From contig JANEZZ010002704.1 in NCBI GenBank assembly GCA_026122225.1, forward strand, positions 62,001 to 126,000: a stretch of 64,000 nt of DNA, given 5' to 3'. Positions within the stretch are counted from its first letter, which is position 1, and each line of letters begins with the position of its first letter. This DNA is from Heloderma charlesbogerti. Lineage: Eukaryota; Chordata; Lepidosauria; Squamata; Helodermatidae. The position numbers and the translations under genes are program-made. Under the pieces are notes generated by a model, which saw nothing but the letters and a program-made list of their open reading frames with translations, searched no databases and had not been told where the DNA came from. Below, piece by piece: positions 1 to 11,414 of this stretch.

Positions 1-341
1 AATTCTTGAATTTTCTAGTCTCACTTTGCCTCTTTGTTTAAGTGCAACATCCTGCTCTTGAAAACTCCCATGAAATCAAATTTAGCATCCACGTTTATGG
101 CACAAGAATGGCAACTGGGAGAATCAAAGGAATACGAGCTGTTGGCGTTTCACGCTTATCGGTGTTACAGATAGATGCCTTGTTTGACAAATAGTGTTGA
201 CTTTGTAGGTGGATGTAAGACTTGGCATTCAAGCTTTAAAGGTGGCAGACAGACAGAAGGTAGCTCTCAGTGCCTCTTCTGCACACCTCAGTCTTTTATT
301 CCCTCTTAAAAGAGAAAACAAAATACATCTGCCTTTCCCAG
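1..341. other. No feature recognised
   Basis: Ordinary AT-balanced sequence. I see no repeat family, RNA gene or credible coding frame before the foldback element starting near 342. Confidence 0.5.
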
Positions 342-441
342 ACTGATGCCCTCCAGATGTTAGACTGCTCCGCCATGCTGGCTGGGGATTATGGGAGTTG
401 TAGTCCGACACATCTGGAGGGTGCCAGGTTGACTGAGGCTG
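342..441. mobile_element. Foldback hAT-like MITE, CCAGATGTT family, diverged copy
   Basis: The left half carries CCTCCAGATGTTAGACT and the right half its diverged inverted partner (GTCCGACACATCTGGAGGG), around a GGCTGGGGATTATGGGAG core. Related copies lie near 10660, 13367, 15227, 17230, 29700, 31010 and 58535. Two of those (17230 and 31010) have 8 bp flanking duplications typical of hAT transposition. This copy has no clear duplication left. Confidence 0.6.
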
Positions 442-684
442 TTCAACACATTTGCCTTCCACCCACTCCCATGGGTAGATTTCCAGCGGGGTAGCTGCGC
501 TGCAGCAAACATAACAGCATCTTGTGACACTTTCAAGACTAGCATTTTTTTTCTGGCATAAGATTTTGTGGACACAAACGCATATACTGTATGTGCATAC
601 AAATCTGACGATTTGAGTTTAACACATCATACATCTGCTGAAGCAGACAGTGTGTACGAAGGTTATGCCAGAAAAAATTTCTTA

Positions 685-1112
685 GGGCACAACCCTATCT
701 GGATAGTCGCCAGCCTCCAGAATCGGAGGCTGCCGACTCTCCTACGCAGGGCAGCTGGAGCAGAGAGGGGATTGTCGGTGCTCCGGCCGCCATGCATTTT
801 GCCCAGATGAGCAATTTCGCCTGCTTAGACATGGCTTCGGGGATGGGGGGAGAGGGGGCCTGGAAACCGGATAGGAAGCTGTGTAAAGCAGCTCCTTCGG
901 TCTCCTCCCCGCCCCAGGACTGCCCCCTTTCCCCCGTCTCCATGCTCTGTTTCCAAGCACAGGGATGTAGCTGGCGTGGAGAAAACCACACTGGCTATGA
1001 GGAGGTGGGGGAGCAGGCGGGGAGTGCAGTTTCTGGCTCTGACCTCAGTTCCCAGAAACCGCACAATCCTGTGGCCCTCTAGACAGTGTCCGGTGGCCCT
1101 GGGATTGCTCCC
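685..1112. mobile_element. Foldback MITE with TTAA-type ends (GGGAGCAATCC family)
   Basis: The left end GGGCACAACCCTATC and the right end GGGATTGCTCCC are inverted partners. They lie beside CTTA on the left and TTAG on the right, which resembles a degraded TTAA target as used by piggyBac-type transposases. The GC-rich interior has no transposase frame. Copies of the same family lie at 23591-23965 and 45659-46066, with a fragment near 2560. Superfamily assignment is inferred from the ends only. Confidence 0.55.
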
Positions 1113-1116
1113 TTAG

Positions 1117-1984
1117 TCTTTGTGCCACAGACTCTGTTGTTTTTTCTTCACAGATTGCCACATTCAGATACTAATAATAACAATAACATTGAGGGTTTCT
1201 CTCCCACTATGTTTTTTGATTGTCCTTTGAGTACCCACAATCCATCCTCTACAGTGCTATGGGTCAGACCGTTGTCATGGGTGCAAAGGAAGGGCTGGCG
1301 AGGAAAAGCTGGCAATCCTAAAAACCCACTGTCCACAAAACCATCCCAGCATAAGCAAGTACTGACTGGAGTTCCTTTTCAAGGAAGACTTCCAAATGGT
1401 GTTTCCTACTTTTTTCTTAAGTATTTGGAGTCAGGGCTCCCTTTTAGTTTGATGATCTCGCTCAGGGCCAGCCCTACTGTTAGGCAGAGGGAGGCAGCTG
1501 GTAGCTGCTGCTGAGGGGGGTGGGGCAGCAGCAACAGCAAGGTATTGGAGGACAGAGACGTGCGTGCCACGTAGCTTGCCCTGCCTCCCGTAAGCTAGCC
1601 TGCTGCCCTCAGGTGCGATGGAGAATGCTGCCCTGACATTAGTGTCGAAGTATGATTCTGCTGCAGTCTGGTCAGCTTCTGTATGTGGAATTTACAACAA
1701 AATGTCTCGGGCCAGCCTTGAATAAAATCTATGCAAAACTGTCTGTCTATTTGAGGGTTAGTGTTAAAGACTAGCCATCTGCCTCTTAGGAGCACAGAAA
1801 TCGATGGGTCCATTGTGAAATACACATGGTAAGGATCAGGCTGTGCAAGTCAGCTTTAGTTTAAATTGCTTCAGCTTCAGTTGTGCTTTGGACTGCCTGT
1901 GTCTTATTTGTATTGTATGAAGGGGGAAATGATAGCACTTTCCCAGAACTACAATTACAATGAAATATCAACAATACTCTTTGA
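1117..1984. other. No feature recognised
   Basis: A short CA/CT-rich stretch near 1500-1620 and otherwise unremarkable DNA. Open frames here lack any recognisable domain and look like chance. Confidence 0.45.
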
Positions 1985-2385
1985 GCATCTCTACACCAGC
2001 CTAAAATCCTGCATTTAAAATGGCGCTCTCTGCTTCCGTTTTAAATGCAGGATCACAACAGACTCCCTCTACATGCACTCCCTTTTCCCCCTCCTCTTTT
2101 CCCATCCTCTTTCCCCCTTATCTGAGTCTTCCATATGTTTCAGCGGTCTCGCTCCTCTTCTTGAGGCTTTTCCTTTTTCACAGAGGGAACTCAAGCGGAA
2201 CACAAGCGGGGTAATTTGATAGCTCATAGAGAGATCTATTTAAAAACGGAGTAAAGGTCATTTAGTGCAGGAGACACCCTGGAAGTTCACGACATCGTTT
2301 AAAGGGCCCGCACACTTCTGTGAGTGAGCAATCTCAATAGCTGGGTAAAAGCTCCATGTGAAGGAGCCCTTTATGTTATGTTAGA
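1985..2385 (+). mobile_element. MITE of the CATCTCTACACCAGCC family, copy 1
   Basis: Starts at GAGCATCTCTACACCAGCC followed by CTAAAATCCTGCATTTAAA. A short inverted partner of the CTGCATTTAAA motif follows some 40 bp on, then a CT-rich tract, then CTATTTAAAAACGGA and an end near CATGTGAAGGAGCCC. The same order is present in reverse at 9345-9742 and, shorter, at 43072-43350. It has no coding capacity. Superfamily is unknown because no duplicated target could be fixed. Confidence 0.6.
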
Positions 2386-2554
2386 AGGTTTCCCAGAACA
2401 CCTCAGCCTCATAGAATATAATAAATGCCTCATTTCAGAAAAGCAGAACCTCACAGTGCCTGTTAAGTTAATTAGAGACAGTTCAAACAGGAACAGTAAA
2501 ATAATACAATTATTATAAGGACCAATTAAGGTGCTCAATGTAGTATGCAGGCTT

Positions 2555-2840
2555 TGGAGGGAGCAATCCTATGACCAGTAGACACTGTTTAGAGGGCCAT
2601 ACGATATGCTGTTTTCTGGGAACCACCCTCAGAGCCCACACTCTGAGGTCAGTTCCCGGAAAACTGATCTCCCCCCTTGGAGGCAGCATGGAGAAGCCCC
2701 ATCCTCCATGCTTGGAAGAGCTGAAAAGGGGCAGGGCTGGGGGGGTTCCAGGGCAGGGAGAGCAGAGCTGCATGTACGACACATCCAATGTGCATTTACA
2801 AAAGATCTCATGTTACAAAAATCTAGAGAAATGCTGGGCC
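2555..2840. mobile_element. Fragment of the GGGAGCAATCC foldback family
   Basis: Begins with GGAGGGAGCAATCCTATGA and contains the family interior (a TGCTGTTTTCTGGGAACC-like motif shared with 23591-23965). The opposite terminal repeat is missing, so it is a truncated copy. Confidence 0.45.
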
Positions 2841-3124
2841 CCATCTACACGGGGGATTTACTCCAGGCCTACTGTGTCTCACAGACAATTGTAGCATATG
2901 ACGTTCCCCTCTCCCCGCAGCAACTGCATGTTTTCATGCCAGAAAACCCACATTTCTGCAAAGTCCTTCTGTGACAGGTTTTCCCATTGTCCTGGCTTCA
3001 GTGTGGTTTGGGAGTCTGTTGTGACGTCAACTAGTGATTCTGCCTTTGGTGCAGGCTGGGAGATGCAGCACTTATAGGAGGAAGGGAAACTTGTGTCTGG
3101 AGGACCAGACGTGGGCATGACCAC

Positions 3125-3260
3125 ACTTTGTTTTCCCCCAAACAAGCCTTAAAATCAGCACATTGCTGTGGGATGATTTTTGTTCTTTTGAAACCTCCAC
3201 TTCTGCCCTGAAAGCAGCTTGCTACAGATGTCTACTCTGAAGGTTTGACTTGCTGTGAAA
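3125..3260. repeat. Diverged relative of the 7.2-7.7 kb tandem repeat unit
   Basis: Shares the order ACTTCTGCCCTGAAAGCAGC, then CTACAGATGTCTACTC, with the two units at 7200-7680. No ends could be defined. It shows that the repeat unit is dispersed and did not arise only as a local duplication. Confidence 0.45.
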
Positions 3261-3321
3261 GGTTGAGGCCTACAGAGGAACACAGGGAAAAAATCAAGCT
3301 TAGAGGCCTGGGGGGGGGGGC

Positions 3322-3740
3322 GTTGTCCGGAGGGGGTATCCCTGAGAGGAGTAGTTTCATTTCCCCAGCTAAGTTTCAGTTTTATTTCCCCAGTTAAGTT
3401 TTGTTTCTTCAGGTTTGAAACAGTACTTTCTGTTTTGAGGGAGAAGGGTATGTAAAGAGAGCAAGAGAGCCAGTAACAGCAGAGCTGGGGAGACCAGAGT
3501 CAGAGAGACCAGAGCCTGAAGAGGGAGCAGGAAAAAGCTGTCTGGAGAAGTTTAAGTACAGCTAGGGTAAAGGAACTTGTGTTTTGCAGCCTTTATTTTC
3601 TCTTAATGTCTTTTGTATCACTCCGCTCTATACTGCAAATACCTTTAGTTGTCATTTGCTTGCTTTAATTTATCAGTAAACTGTTGTGTTAGTGTCTGGA
3701 GTGTAAGTCACACCACGTCTACAGCCTAACCCCATGTTAT
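3322..3740 (+). mobile_element. Possible solo LTR (weak)
   Basis: A block with a purine-rich leader, a TATGTAAAG element near 3450, then a T-rich segment and AGTAAACTGTTGTGTTAGTG followed by GTAAGTCACACC. This resembles the U3-R-U5 order of a retroviral or gypsy LTR. I could not confirm TG...CA ends, a duplicated target or a second copy, so it may be something else. Confidence 0.2.
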
Positions 3741-3845
3741 TGGGAAGGGGAAGTTTAAAAGAAGGAAGGTGGGACTCGTAAGGAGGCAAGCAGGGGCATT
3801 GCTAGGTTTTTTAAAGTTCCAGGGCACAGGCCCATAACACAAATT

Positions 3846-3846
<1 letters not shown>

Positions 3847-3877
<31 letters not shown>
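3847..3877. repeat. (GT)n microsatellite
   Basis: About 14 GT units directly visible, followed by shorter TGTG tracts to about 3940. Confidence 0.95.
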
Positions 3878-3879
<2 letters not shown>

Positions 3880-4744
3880 CAAGTCTAAGCACACCTCTTA
3901 ATGTGTGTGTGTGGTGTGCATGCAGTGTGCTTCTGTGTGTATAGATTACATACATAAGAAGGGCGCACTGACCCCCCACCCCACTTCAACTCAGACCCCA
4001 ATTCAGTGTTTTGGAAATCATCCCGTTTCTGTTTGGGCCAATTTATAGTCAGACCACATCAGCTCAGCACCAAACCTGAGTCAAGGTTTGGAAAAATGAG
4101 TCTTTATGCTTCCTGTGGACTACCATGGGGAATTAGGAAAAAAAAAACTGTAACTTGTTTCTCTTGGTCAGAACTGGATGATAATTTCAGGCATAGTAGC
4201 CCCCTAGAAGGGGATTACACATGCCCAATGTCAGAAAAATAAGTGCAGGGTTTTTATTTTGATTTTCTTTTAAAGGGAACTGCCAATAACATTTTTATTA
4301 CTTGGAAGAATTGGATAAAGTTTCAGGATTCATTGCCCCATCAGAGGAGATCATGTCTGCCAAATTTCAGGATGATGGCCACAAGGGTTTTTGTGCAAGG
4401 GTGGCCTTGACATTTTGAGGTCTCCAAAAGAGGGCATACTTACCTCTCTACATTTCTGGTGGACCATTGTTCTGAAAATTACAGACAGCCTACAGTTGTC
4501 CCTAAGTAAGAAACAGCAAATTTTCAGAAGGATAGGTGCAGCAGTTCAAGTGGAAGGGGAGTTCTCCAATTTGGGGGGCAGGCGGAGTGATTTGCTTTCC
4601 CTTCCCTTCACCCTTCCCCAATAGTTTTTGTATGGAAATGCACAGGTCATTAGAGATGTCCCCCAGGCAAGAAACTTGCAAAGTTCCTGAACCATATACA
4701 TGCATGCAAATGTAGAATGACTAGGATTTATTTACATTTCACCA
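3880..4744. other. No feature recognised beyond GT-rich start
   Basis: After the degenerate GT tracts I see no repeat ends, RNA gene or domain-bearing frame. Confidence 0.45.
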
Positions 4745-4749
4745 GCGTT

Positions 4750-4897
4750 AGCAGCAGGGGAACATGGGTGGGAAGGTGCTGTTGCACTCATGTCCTGCTT
4801 GTGGGTTTCCTGTGGGCATCTGGTTGGCCACTGTGTGAACAGAATGCTGGACTAGATGGAGCTTGGTCTGATGCAGCACGGCTCTTATGTTCTTAAA
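4750..4897 (+). mobile_element. CR1-like LINE 3' end
   Basis: Contains GGGAACATGGGTGGGAAGGT, CCTGCTTGTGGG and GGTTGGCCACTG, then GACTAGATGG and a terminal CTCTTATGTTCTTA. This is the 3' end of the CR1-type family that also occurs at 30181-30280 and, antisense, at 21493-22691. It is severely 5' truncated, the usual outcome of target-primed reverse transcription. Confidence 0.75.
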
Positions 4898-5579
4898 TAG
4901 AGAGTGCCTCTGAGCATATGCAGAATGCTTTTCTTTCACCACTGAGCACTTACATTCTCCCCCTACTAATTCTGTTCCCCTCCATGCAACCATCCCTCCT
5001 CATCCTACCATCCTCCAGCAGCTCTTCATAAAAGCAGATGTCTTGTTTTGTGCAGCTCTCCTCTACCTCCTCCATGTTATGCACAAGCTCTCATTGTATC
5101 TTCCTCCCCATAACTTCATTTGTGCCAAGACGTCACCAGGATTCAACCAATGAGTCTGTTTTGAAAATTAGGGTTAAGGTATGGAGAAACTTTGAGCATG
5201 TGCTAAGTGCCTTTCCCTCACCACTGAAGCTAGAGTTCGTGCAAAATGAAAAAAAACCACAAATGACAAAACATGCATAGGACTGAGCTGAAGAGGTAGT
5301 CAATTCATTAGACAGAATTGGACAGGCACTGTATTAAGCCTGCAGTACCATGCTCACAACTCAGGACTTATTTCTGAGTAAACCTGCAGAACATCAGGGT
5401 GCAACCCTCCCTGCAAAAGTAACCTGTGCTGGAATCCCATGCACACTTTCCTGAGGGTGAGCCTCATTGAGCATGATGGGGCTTCTGAGTAGGACTGCAT
5501 AAATTAGCAGTATTTGTCTCCCCTCCACTTAAAAAACAAACCCCAAACTCCTATTTTTATTAAAGCTTTCTGTTCAGAG
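4898..5579. other. Mostly unassigned; possible old foldback fragment
   Basis: The part from about 5335 to 5500 (CTGAGTAAACCTGC, GGGTGCAACCC, TTCTGAGTAGGACTGCAT) resembles the CTGAGTAGACATG foldback family at 50299-50460, but it is too diverged to delimit. The rest shows nothing. Confidence 0.35.
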
Positions 5580-5771
5580 GAGCATAGGAAGCTGCCTTGT
5601 ACTGAGTCAGACCCTGGGTCCATCTAGCCCAGTAGTGTCGACACTGACTGGCAGCAGCGGCTCTCCAGGGTTTCAGGCCGGCTTCTTTCCTAGCCCTCCC
5701 TGGAGATGCCGGGGATCGAACCTGGGACCTTCTGCATGCCAAGCATGTGCTCCAACACTGAGCTGCAGCCC
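5580..5771 (-). mobile_element. tRNA-Ala-type SINE
   Basis: Read on the minus strand, the head has a box A-like GCTCAGTGTTGGAGCA (5748-5766) and a box B GGTTCGATCCC (5712-5722), separated as in a tRNA-derived pol III promoter. The body follows with the squamate-typical CTGACTCAGTACAAGGCAGC end. The tRNA-like head is part of the SINE and is not a tRNA gene: the sequence downstream of box B cannot close an acceptor stem. Confidence 0.8.
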
Positions 5772-6655
5772 TTCCTACTGCTGGATAATGGCAACTGACA
5801 AACAAAACAGCCCCAGATTTGATTCACTACAACTATGTGAACCCACTTTTCTCAAAGGCTTGAGTGAGAAGGAGAAAAACCAACCTTCTTGTCTGTTTGT
5901 ATAAAGTCAAATACAGTTCAGCACTTCTCTTGCCCACTGAAGAGAATTCTCTTTAAGAATTCCCCAAGATACGCTCTGGGTGGAATAAAGAAGAGAAAGA
6001 AAGAACAGGATAGGTGAAGGAAGAAGAAAAGAAGAATGGTGATTGGAAATGTATGTGTGTGGGGGCGGGATTCCCTAAGCCAAGTGGCTCCTTTCAGAGA
6101 AGTGGTACTTCAGAGAAATTTAGGAGGCTGTGGAAGGTTTGTAAGGACTGCACGTACTTAAATGAACTTTATGAGGTCAGGTGGCCAAGGGCTTTTTCTA
6201 GCTTTTTTAAAACTGTAGAACCTATTTAAAAGCCTCAGCAGTTCCTCAATCATGAGGCCACATAGGCCTAACCCTCCTTTTGGAATAATTTGAGCCCTAC
6301 AGCTATTTAGGAGAAATTAAAGTGGAGGAGGAGAAAGACGTTTGTGGAGGCTGATTGGATTCTTTGCTGTACTGAAGCTACTAAACTTCTGCAGAAGCTA
6401 AGGGTTCCAGTTTGGGGCAGTAAAATCAGATGCTGTGTGAAATACCAGTATTTCACATGGAGTTCTTTCTTCCCTTCCTACTCCCTCTTCAAAATTTCAT
6501 TGCAAGCAAGCTGCAAACAGTGGGCATGTAAGAACAGAAAGGTAGGGGGAGAGAGGATTTTTGCACCTCAAAAAATCCCTACACCAGAGATTGGGGATAG
6601 TGACCTCCTAATGGTCACCTCTTAAACCCTTCTGATTAGGATCTCTAATCTCCTG
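5772..6655. other. Mostly unassigned
   Basis: From about 6575 to 6655 there is an imperfect inverted repeat (AGAGATTGGGGATAGTGACC against GGATCTCTAATCTCC). Its flank resembles 63250-63290, so it may be the edge of the hAT-like repeat described next. Nothing else is recognisable. Confidence 0.35.
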
Positions 6656-6659
6656 TGTG

Positions 6660-7040
6660 GCTTGACAGTTTTTTACGTTTAGTTTTAGTCTTTGAGAAAA
6701 GGAAACTTTATGCATGGCTAGCACAAAAGCCACTATACCTAACTGTCTGAAATTTGGCAGGTTCAGTCAGCTCTGTAGGGGCTGTGAGGTCCCAAATTTC
6801 ATGAACTTATGTGGAGGCACAAAGAAAAATTATAGCTCTTTGCTTTGACAGTTTTTCTTGAAAAAAGCAAGTTTCACCTGTGACTAGTACAAAATCCACT
6901 GGACCTAACTGCCTGAAATTTGGCAGGTCCAATCAGCTCCAAGGGGGCTACTAGGTTTCCAAATGTCATGAATGTATCCTACAAACTAAAAAAGTGATGG
7001 CCATTTCTGTTTTCCAATGCAAGTCAATGGGAAAATGTTA
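6660..7040 (-). repeat. Internal part of a hAT-like repeat with two ~183 bp units
   Basis: Two consecutive units share CTGAAATTTGGCAGGT, then CAGCTC and CAAATTTCATGAA-type motifs, with starts about 183 bp apart (near 6664 and 6847). In reverse orientation the same motifs occur at 60880-61200. The segment ending in CCATTTCTGTTTTCCAATGC matches the inverse of 60885-60915. It is non-coding and no ends were found. Confidence 0.6.
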
Positions 7041-7199
7041 AACAAAATGGCAATTAGGACAGCTCAAAAAAGATCCAGGGCCCATGCCCAGGTGGTCCCT
7101 CTCTCTAATGATGCTCCTGGAGGCAAGCAATCCTTAAGGAGTTGCTCATGGGGTTCAGGTCATGAGGGGAAACCTGACACTTGCAGGGCACTTACTTAG

Positions 7200-7680
7200 C
7201 ATGGAGCGGAGAGAGGGGGAAGTGGTTAAGCCTATTGTTTTGAATCTCCGTTTTTCCGAAGGAGTAGAAGAGGGCAGCTTCTCACATAATGTTAATGAAT
7301 TTAACTTGCTTTGTTATTCCCCCAAATGAGCCTGCACTTTGGGATGAGTCTGGTTTTTGAAACCTCTTCTTCTGCCCTGAAAGCAGCCTGCTACACATGT
7401 CTACTCAGACGTAATTCCATTGACTTGCACTGCACTTACTCAGCTGAGAGTGGGGTGGGGGCGGGCATGGAGAAGCCTATTCCAAATCTCTGCTTTTCCA
7501 GAGGAGCGCAGCTTCTCATGTAATGTTAATGAGTTTAACTTGCTTTGTTTCTCCCCCAAATGAGCCTGCGCTTTGGGCTGAGTCTGTTGTTTCAAAATCT
7601 CCACTTCTGGCTTGAAAATAGCCCACTACACATGTCTACTTGGAAATAATTCCCATTGACTTGCATCGCACTTAGCACAG
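7200..7680. repeat. Tandem duplication, period about 234 bp, two units
   Basis: GCAGCTTCTCA begins at 7274 and again at 7508, and the flanking order TAATGTTAATGA, TTTAACTTGCTTTG, AAATGAGCCTGC, CTACACATGTCTACT repeats in both units. The units have diverged by scattered substitutions, so the duplication is not recent. Confidence 0.8.
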
Positions 7681-7924
7681 AACTGTGGGGGTTTTTAAAG
7701 AAAGCTTGTTGATGCCACGAGACTCCACCCACAGATGCACGAACTAATGTTATTTCTTGTCTGCCACACAAAAGCGTTTTGTTTCTGTATATGCCGCTTT
7801 AATTGGCTGTGTGTGCCGTGGGAGGAGCAAATTCGATTGTATTAAAATGCGGTTTTGAACTGAATTGTGTAGGAAAGCCTCTCCATGTAGTTGAGTCCCT
7901 GGAGAAGAGAAGCAAGTGGACGAT

Positions 7925-8080
7925 AGGATTGCCAATACTTTTTGCTGTCCCAACTCTTTTCCCATTATCTTATCTCCATGCCAGGGAAAGCTTCACCTCT
8001 TAAATTACTCAGCATTAAGCTGTTGGTAAAAGGCACAAGAGCAAAGCCAGTAAAAAACAAAAGTTTGCAATGCTACCATG
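7925..8080. mobile_element. Short repeat of the ATTGCCA...AAAGGCAC family
   Basis: Contains GATTGCCAATACTTTTTGCT, ATCTCCATGCCAG and GGTAAAAGGCACAAGAGC. Parts of this order recur near 52230-52260 and 59330-59580, which supports a dispersed non-coding element. Its ends and class are not resolved. Confidence 0.4.
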
Positions 8081-8289
8081 AAAATATAAAAAACAGTTGT
8101 TGTCAGTGTCTGCCGCTAATGCAACACACAGATCCCTTATAAGGCAGTGAACAGATATAAAGGAAATAATGTCAGGCCTTAAATTACAACACTGCAGGTT
8201 CTTTTTAGAAAATGCACTAGGCACAAAATCAATAGATGCCAAATGGGGTAGCCTTACCTAGTGGTTGGAGGACCAGATGTTATTCCCTC

Positions 8290-8410
8290 CAGTATATTCA
8301 GTTTGATATATTCAAATTGATGCAGCTGTAATGTTTTTCTTTTCCACTTGTTTTGTTTTGTGTTTTGTTTTCTTGAAATTTCACAATAAATATAATTTTT
8401 AAAATGTCCT
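8290..8410 (+). mobile_element. L1-like 3' tail fragment (weak)
   Basis: TTTTGTTTTGTGTTTTGTTT, then TTGAAATTTCACAATAAA, resembles the tail of the L1 at 24535-24571 (TTTTGTTTGGTTGAAATTTC, then AATAAA). Only the 3' UTR-like part is present. Confidence 0.4.
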
Positions 8411-9344
8411 CTGAATCCAGTCCCTCTAGATAGCAGGGTCTCCTGCTTTTGAAAGTGTTATCTCATCATCGTAACTAGGTTGAATCATGCTGTACAATTT
8501 TCTATTGCAAGCTGAACATTTTTTAAAAAGGTAGAATGAAAACGAAACAGGCACAGACTGTGTTCAGGAGTCGGCTCTGAAGGATTGTATTAGATCAAGG
8601 CTATCTGGCTAAAGAGATGGATTTGCTCAGTCAAGTGCAAAAGTTAGCATTGCATTGTTATAGGACGGCATGGCTGCTTCTTCATCTTCCTCTATTTTTA
8701 GTCAAATAACCTGGAAGGAAATGCTGCTTTGGGGTTTACATACACTCGCACTCCTGCCAGTGGTTCCATGCAAGCAGAACACTTTGGCAATGCTGAACGT
8801 AAAATTAATGTTTTGCTTGCTAGTCCTATGGCAAAAGCCTCAAATTCATACACATTCACACATAATTTAGCACTATAATCATGCCATTTAGGGCTGGCTC
8901 ACACTTGCATAGTGTGTTGCCAGTGGCGCTCCAGGGACCGTTTTTGCCTTTAAAGCTACTGACACACAACCAATAAGGGATGGGGCGGGAGGAGAATGAG
9001 AGCGAATAAGAGTCCCACACATCTTTACCAGAGGGGGGACATGAGGTGGAGCCAAGGCAAGGGCCCTGCCAGATCCACACTCTTTTTTCTTCAGAGTCAC
9101 TTATGCAACAAACAAAACAGGGGAGTAAGGGGTGGCTGCTGTTGCTGGGGAGCAGCCCCCACCCCGGCTCTGTCAGCACAACGCAGGTGTACTCTGCTGA
9201 CTAGCCAGCTTGTGGGAGCATGGGAGACTAACAGCAGCAGGCTGTGCAGCGCACAGCAAACCAGTCAACAGCTACCGTCCTGTATGGTGCTGATAGAGCC
9301 AAGCGTGCCCCTTGCTTTGGCTGCCACCTTGCATTCCCATTCCG
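8411..9344. other. No feature recognised
   Basis: Nothing assignable. Open frames on both strands have no recognisable domain. Confidence 0.4.
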
Positions 9345-9742
9345 ATTTAGGCTTTCTTCACACGGAGCTCTTAATAGCAGGATATTGAGATGGCTCCTTT
9401 GCGGATGTTTGCGGGCTCTTTATATGACTCCGTGACCCTCCAGGGCGCCTCCTGCACTAAATGCCCTTTGTTCTGTTTTTAAATAGATTGCAGGTAATGA
9501 GCTATCGAATTACCCCGTTGTGTTCCACTTGAGTTCCCTCCGTGAAAAGAGGAAAAGCGGCAAGAAGAGGAGCGAGATCAGTGAAAGAGAATGGAAGACT
9601 CAGATATGGGGAGAAGGAGGGGGAAAGGCGAGCGGGGAAAGGAAGAGCGTGAAAAAGGGAGTCGTCGTGATCCTGCATTTAAATTGGAAGCAGAAAGCCC
9701 TGCTTTAAATGCAAGATTTTAGGCTGGTGTAGAGATGCTCAT
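9345..9742 (-). mobile_element. MITE of the CATCTCTACACCAGCC family, copy 2
   Basis: This is the reverse of the 1985-2385 element. It ends on the plus strand with TTTTAGGCTGGTGTAGAGATGCTC and has the purine-rich version of the CT-rich tract and TTTTTAAATAGATTG in the middle. The opposite orientations of the two copies, 7.4 kb apart, argue for independent insertion. Confidence 0.6.
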
Positions 9743-10118
9743 AGACATGGGGAGAACCTGCCCCTTAGAAACAGCAGCCACCTCTTCCTCGCTTGCCTTG
9801 TTGGTTGCATAAATGCCTTTAGACGCGAGGCGGGGGTGGGGGGCAGTCCCTGGGTCTGGATCTAGCAACTGCACCCATGCATGTCCATCACTTGATTTCT
9901 CTCCACTGAAAGGTAAGTAGCAACAATGTGAACTGACACCGCTGAAAAGCATAATGGACATGGACATGTAAATTCTGGGTGGGGGGACGGTTCGATCAGT
10001 GATGGCTCCTTCACACATGCGAGTCTCTGTTTACGTTGTCAGATAATAGACATGCATGTGTAAAGCACTCCTCAGAAGCTGTGCTTCCAAAATGGCCTGA
10101 CACATGACTAATGCCAAA

Positions 10119-10141
10119 TTAATAATAATAATAATAATAAT
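10119..10141. repeat. (AAT)n microsatellite
   Basis: About seven AAT units directly visible. Confidence 0.95.
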
Positions 10142-10655
10142 GGGTTAGAGATGGTAATTAGCTACTCCATGCTCATCCCATATAGGGAAAATATCTCACT
10201 AAAAGAACTTGGGGGTACACCAAATAAATCAAAGGGAGAATTGACTGTTAAAAGGTGTACTACCAAAAAGGAAGCTAAAGCCCCAAAGAAAAGTGTGATG
10301 CAGACTGTACTTTGTGGCTAGCAGAACCATCACAGATGATCCCTGCAGGTTGTCAAGTAGGAGGTTAGAGGAGAGCATTACTTCCATGCAGGGTTGACCA
10401 GGAAAAACCCCCAGCATGTTGACCGTTTGTATGCCTTCTGCTGCTTGCCGTGGCCTCCAGGGGCCAAGTACACATGGCTCACCAGTCAAGGTCCCAGCTC
10501 AAACTCTACTGTTCATGGTTCAAAGCATGAATCCCATAATTGACATGTTCTGTGCAAGGTGGAGCACCGTCTTTCTTTGCTCAGGTGCTCTGAAGGGTAT
10601 TAAGACAGGGATGTGGCAAAGTTTATACAAGCACCTGTGCAAAGGGAATCAAGAG

Positions 10656-10782
10656 GTCTTGTGGCCCACCAGATGTTTTGGTCTACAGTTCCCATCAGCC
10701 CTAGCCAGCAAAGCCAACAGTGAGGGATGATGGGAGTTGTAAGTTAAAACATCTAGAGGGCCACAAGTTGCCCACCCCTTGT
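10656..10782. mobile_element. Foldback hAT-like MITE, CCAGATGTT family
   Basis: CTTGTGGCCCACCAGATGTT at the left pairs with AACATCTAGAGGGCCACAAG at the right. The right end continues to GCCCACCCCTTG, matching the CAGGGGTGGGC-type terminus of the 17230 copy. Confidence 0.65.
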
Positions 10783-11414
10783 CTGGCTTAGAATTCCAGA
10801 TGCTTTTTTGAGTATGGGGAGCTTTAATGAAAGGAGCAGAATTTAGTCAACTGTAACAGAAGAACGCTTGCTTCCTCCCGTGTTTGCCTGCCTTGTCTCT
10901 GTTTTGCAAAAGTTCTATTTATGTGCAGCTTTCAAGGTCAATTTAAAAGTCAGGCTTCGGAAGGTATCATGCAATGCTGTTTCCCCAAATCCTGTTTCTG
11001 CCTGGAGGCCTCCAGACTAAATGTCTGAAAAGAGGCTTGGCTGGCAGACTAGGCTAGCCAAAAGTCCTGGTCGAAAAAATGGTAGTGCAGTGCTACAAAG
11101 ATTAGTTCCCAGGAGAACTCTCTGGGATGAATCAGCTTGCCTAGAGAGACAAAAGGAATAAGCTCTTCCAGGTAACAAATCGCTAAGGTAGAAAGTAAAG
11201 GGTCAGGAGTTTAATCCCTGTAGGCCTGTGGAGGATTCCAAGATGGGATTCCAGCTGACAAGATAATGGCATCCACCATCCTGGTGACAGATCTGAAGGA
11301 GAATGAAAAGAATACAGTAGATTCATTCTGTAGAGTAGGCATCAAATAAACACTGTTGGCAGTAGTATTTTTCCACACGTACAGCACTAATATACACATC
11401 CAACACAATATAAC

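Noticed and set aside
1086..1514. 142-codon open frame
   Set aside because: It overlaps opposite-strand frames, has no domain and follows directly on a foldback MITE; chance is the best explanation.
5700..5771. tRNA-Ala-like box A and box B on the minus strand
   Set aside because: Part of a SINE: no acceptor stem closes after box B and the sequence continues into a SINE body shared with squamate repeats.
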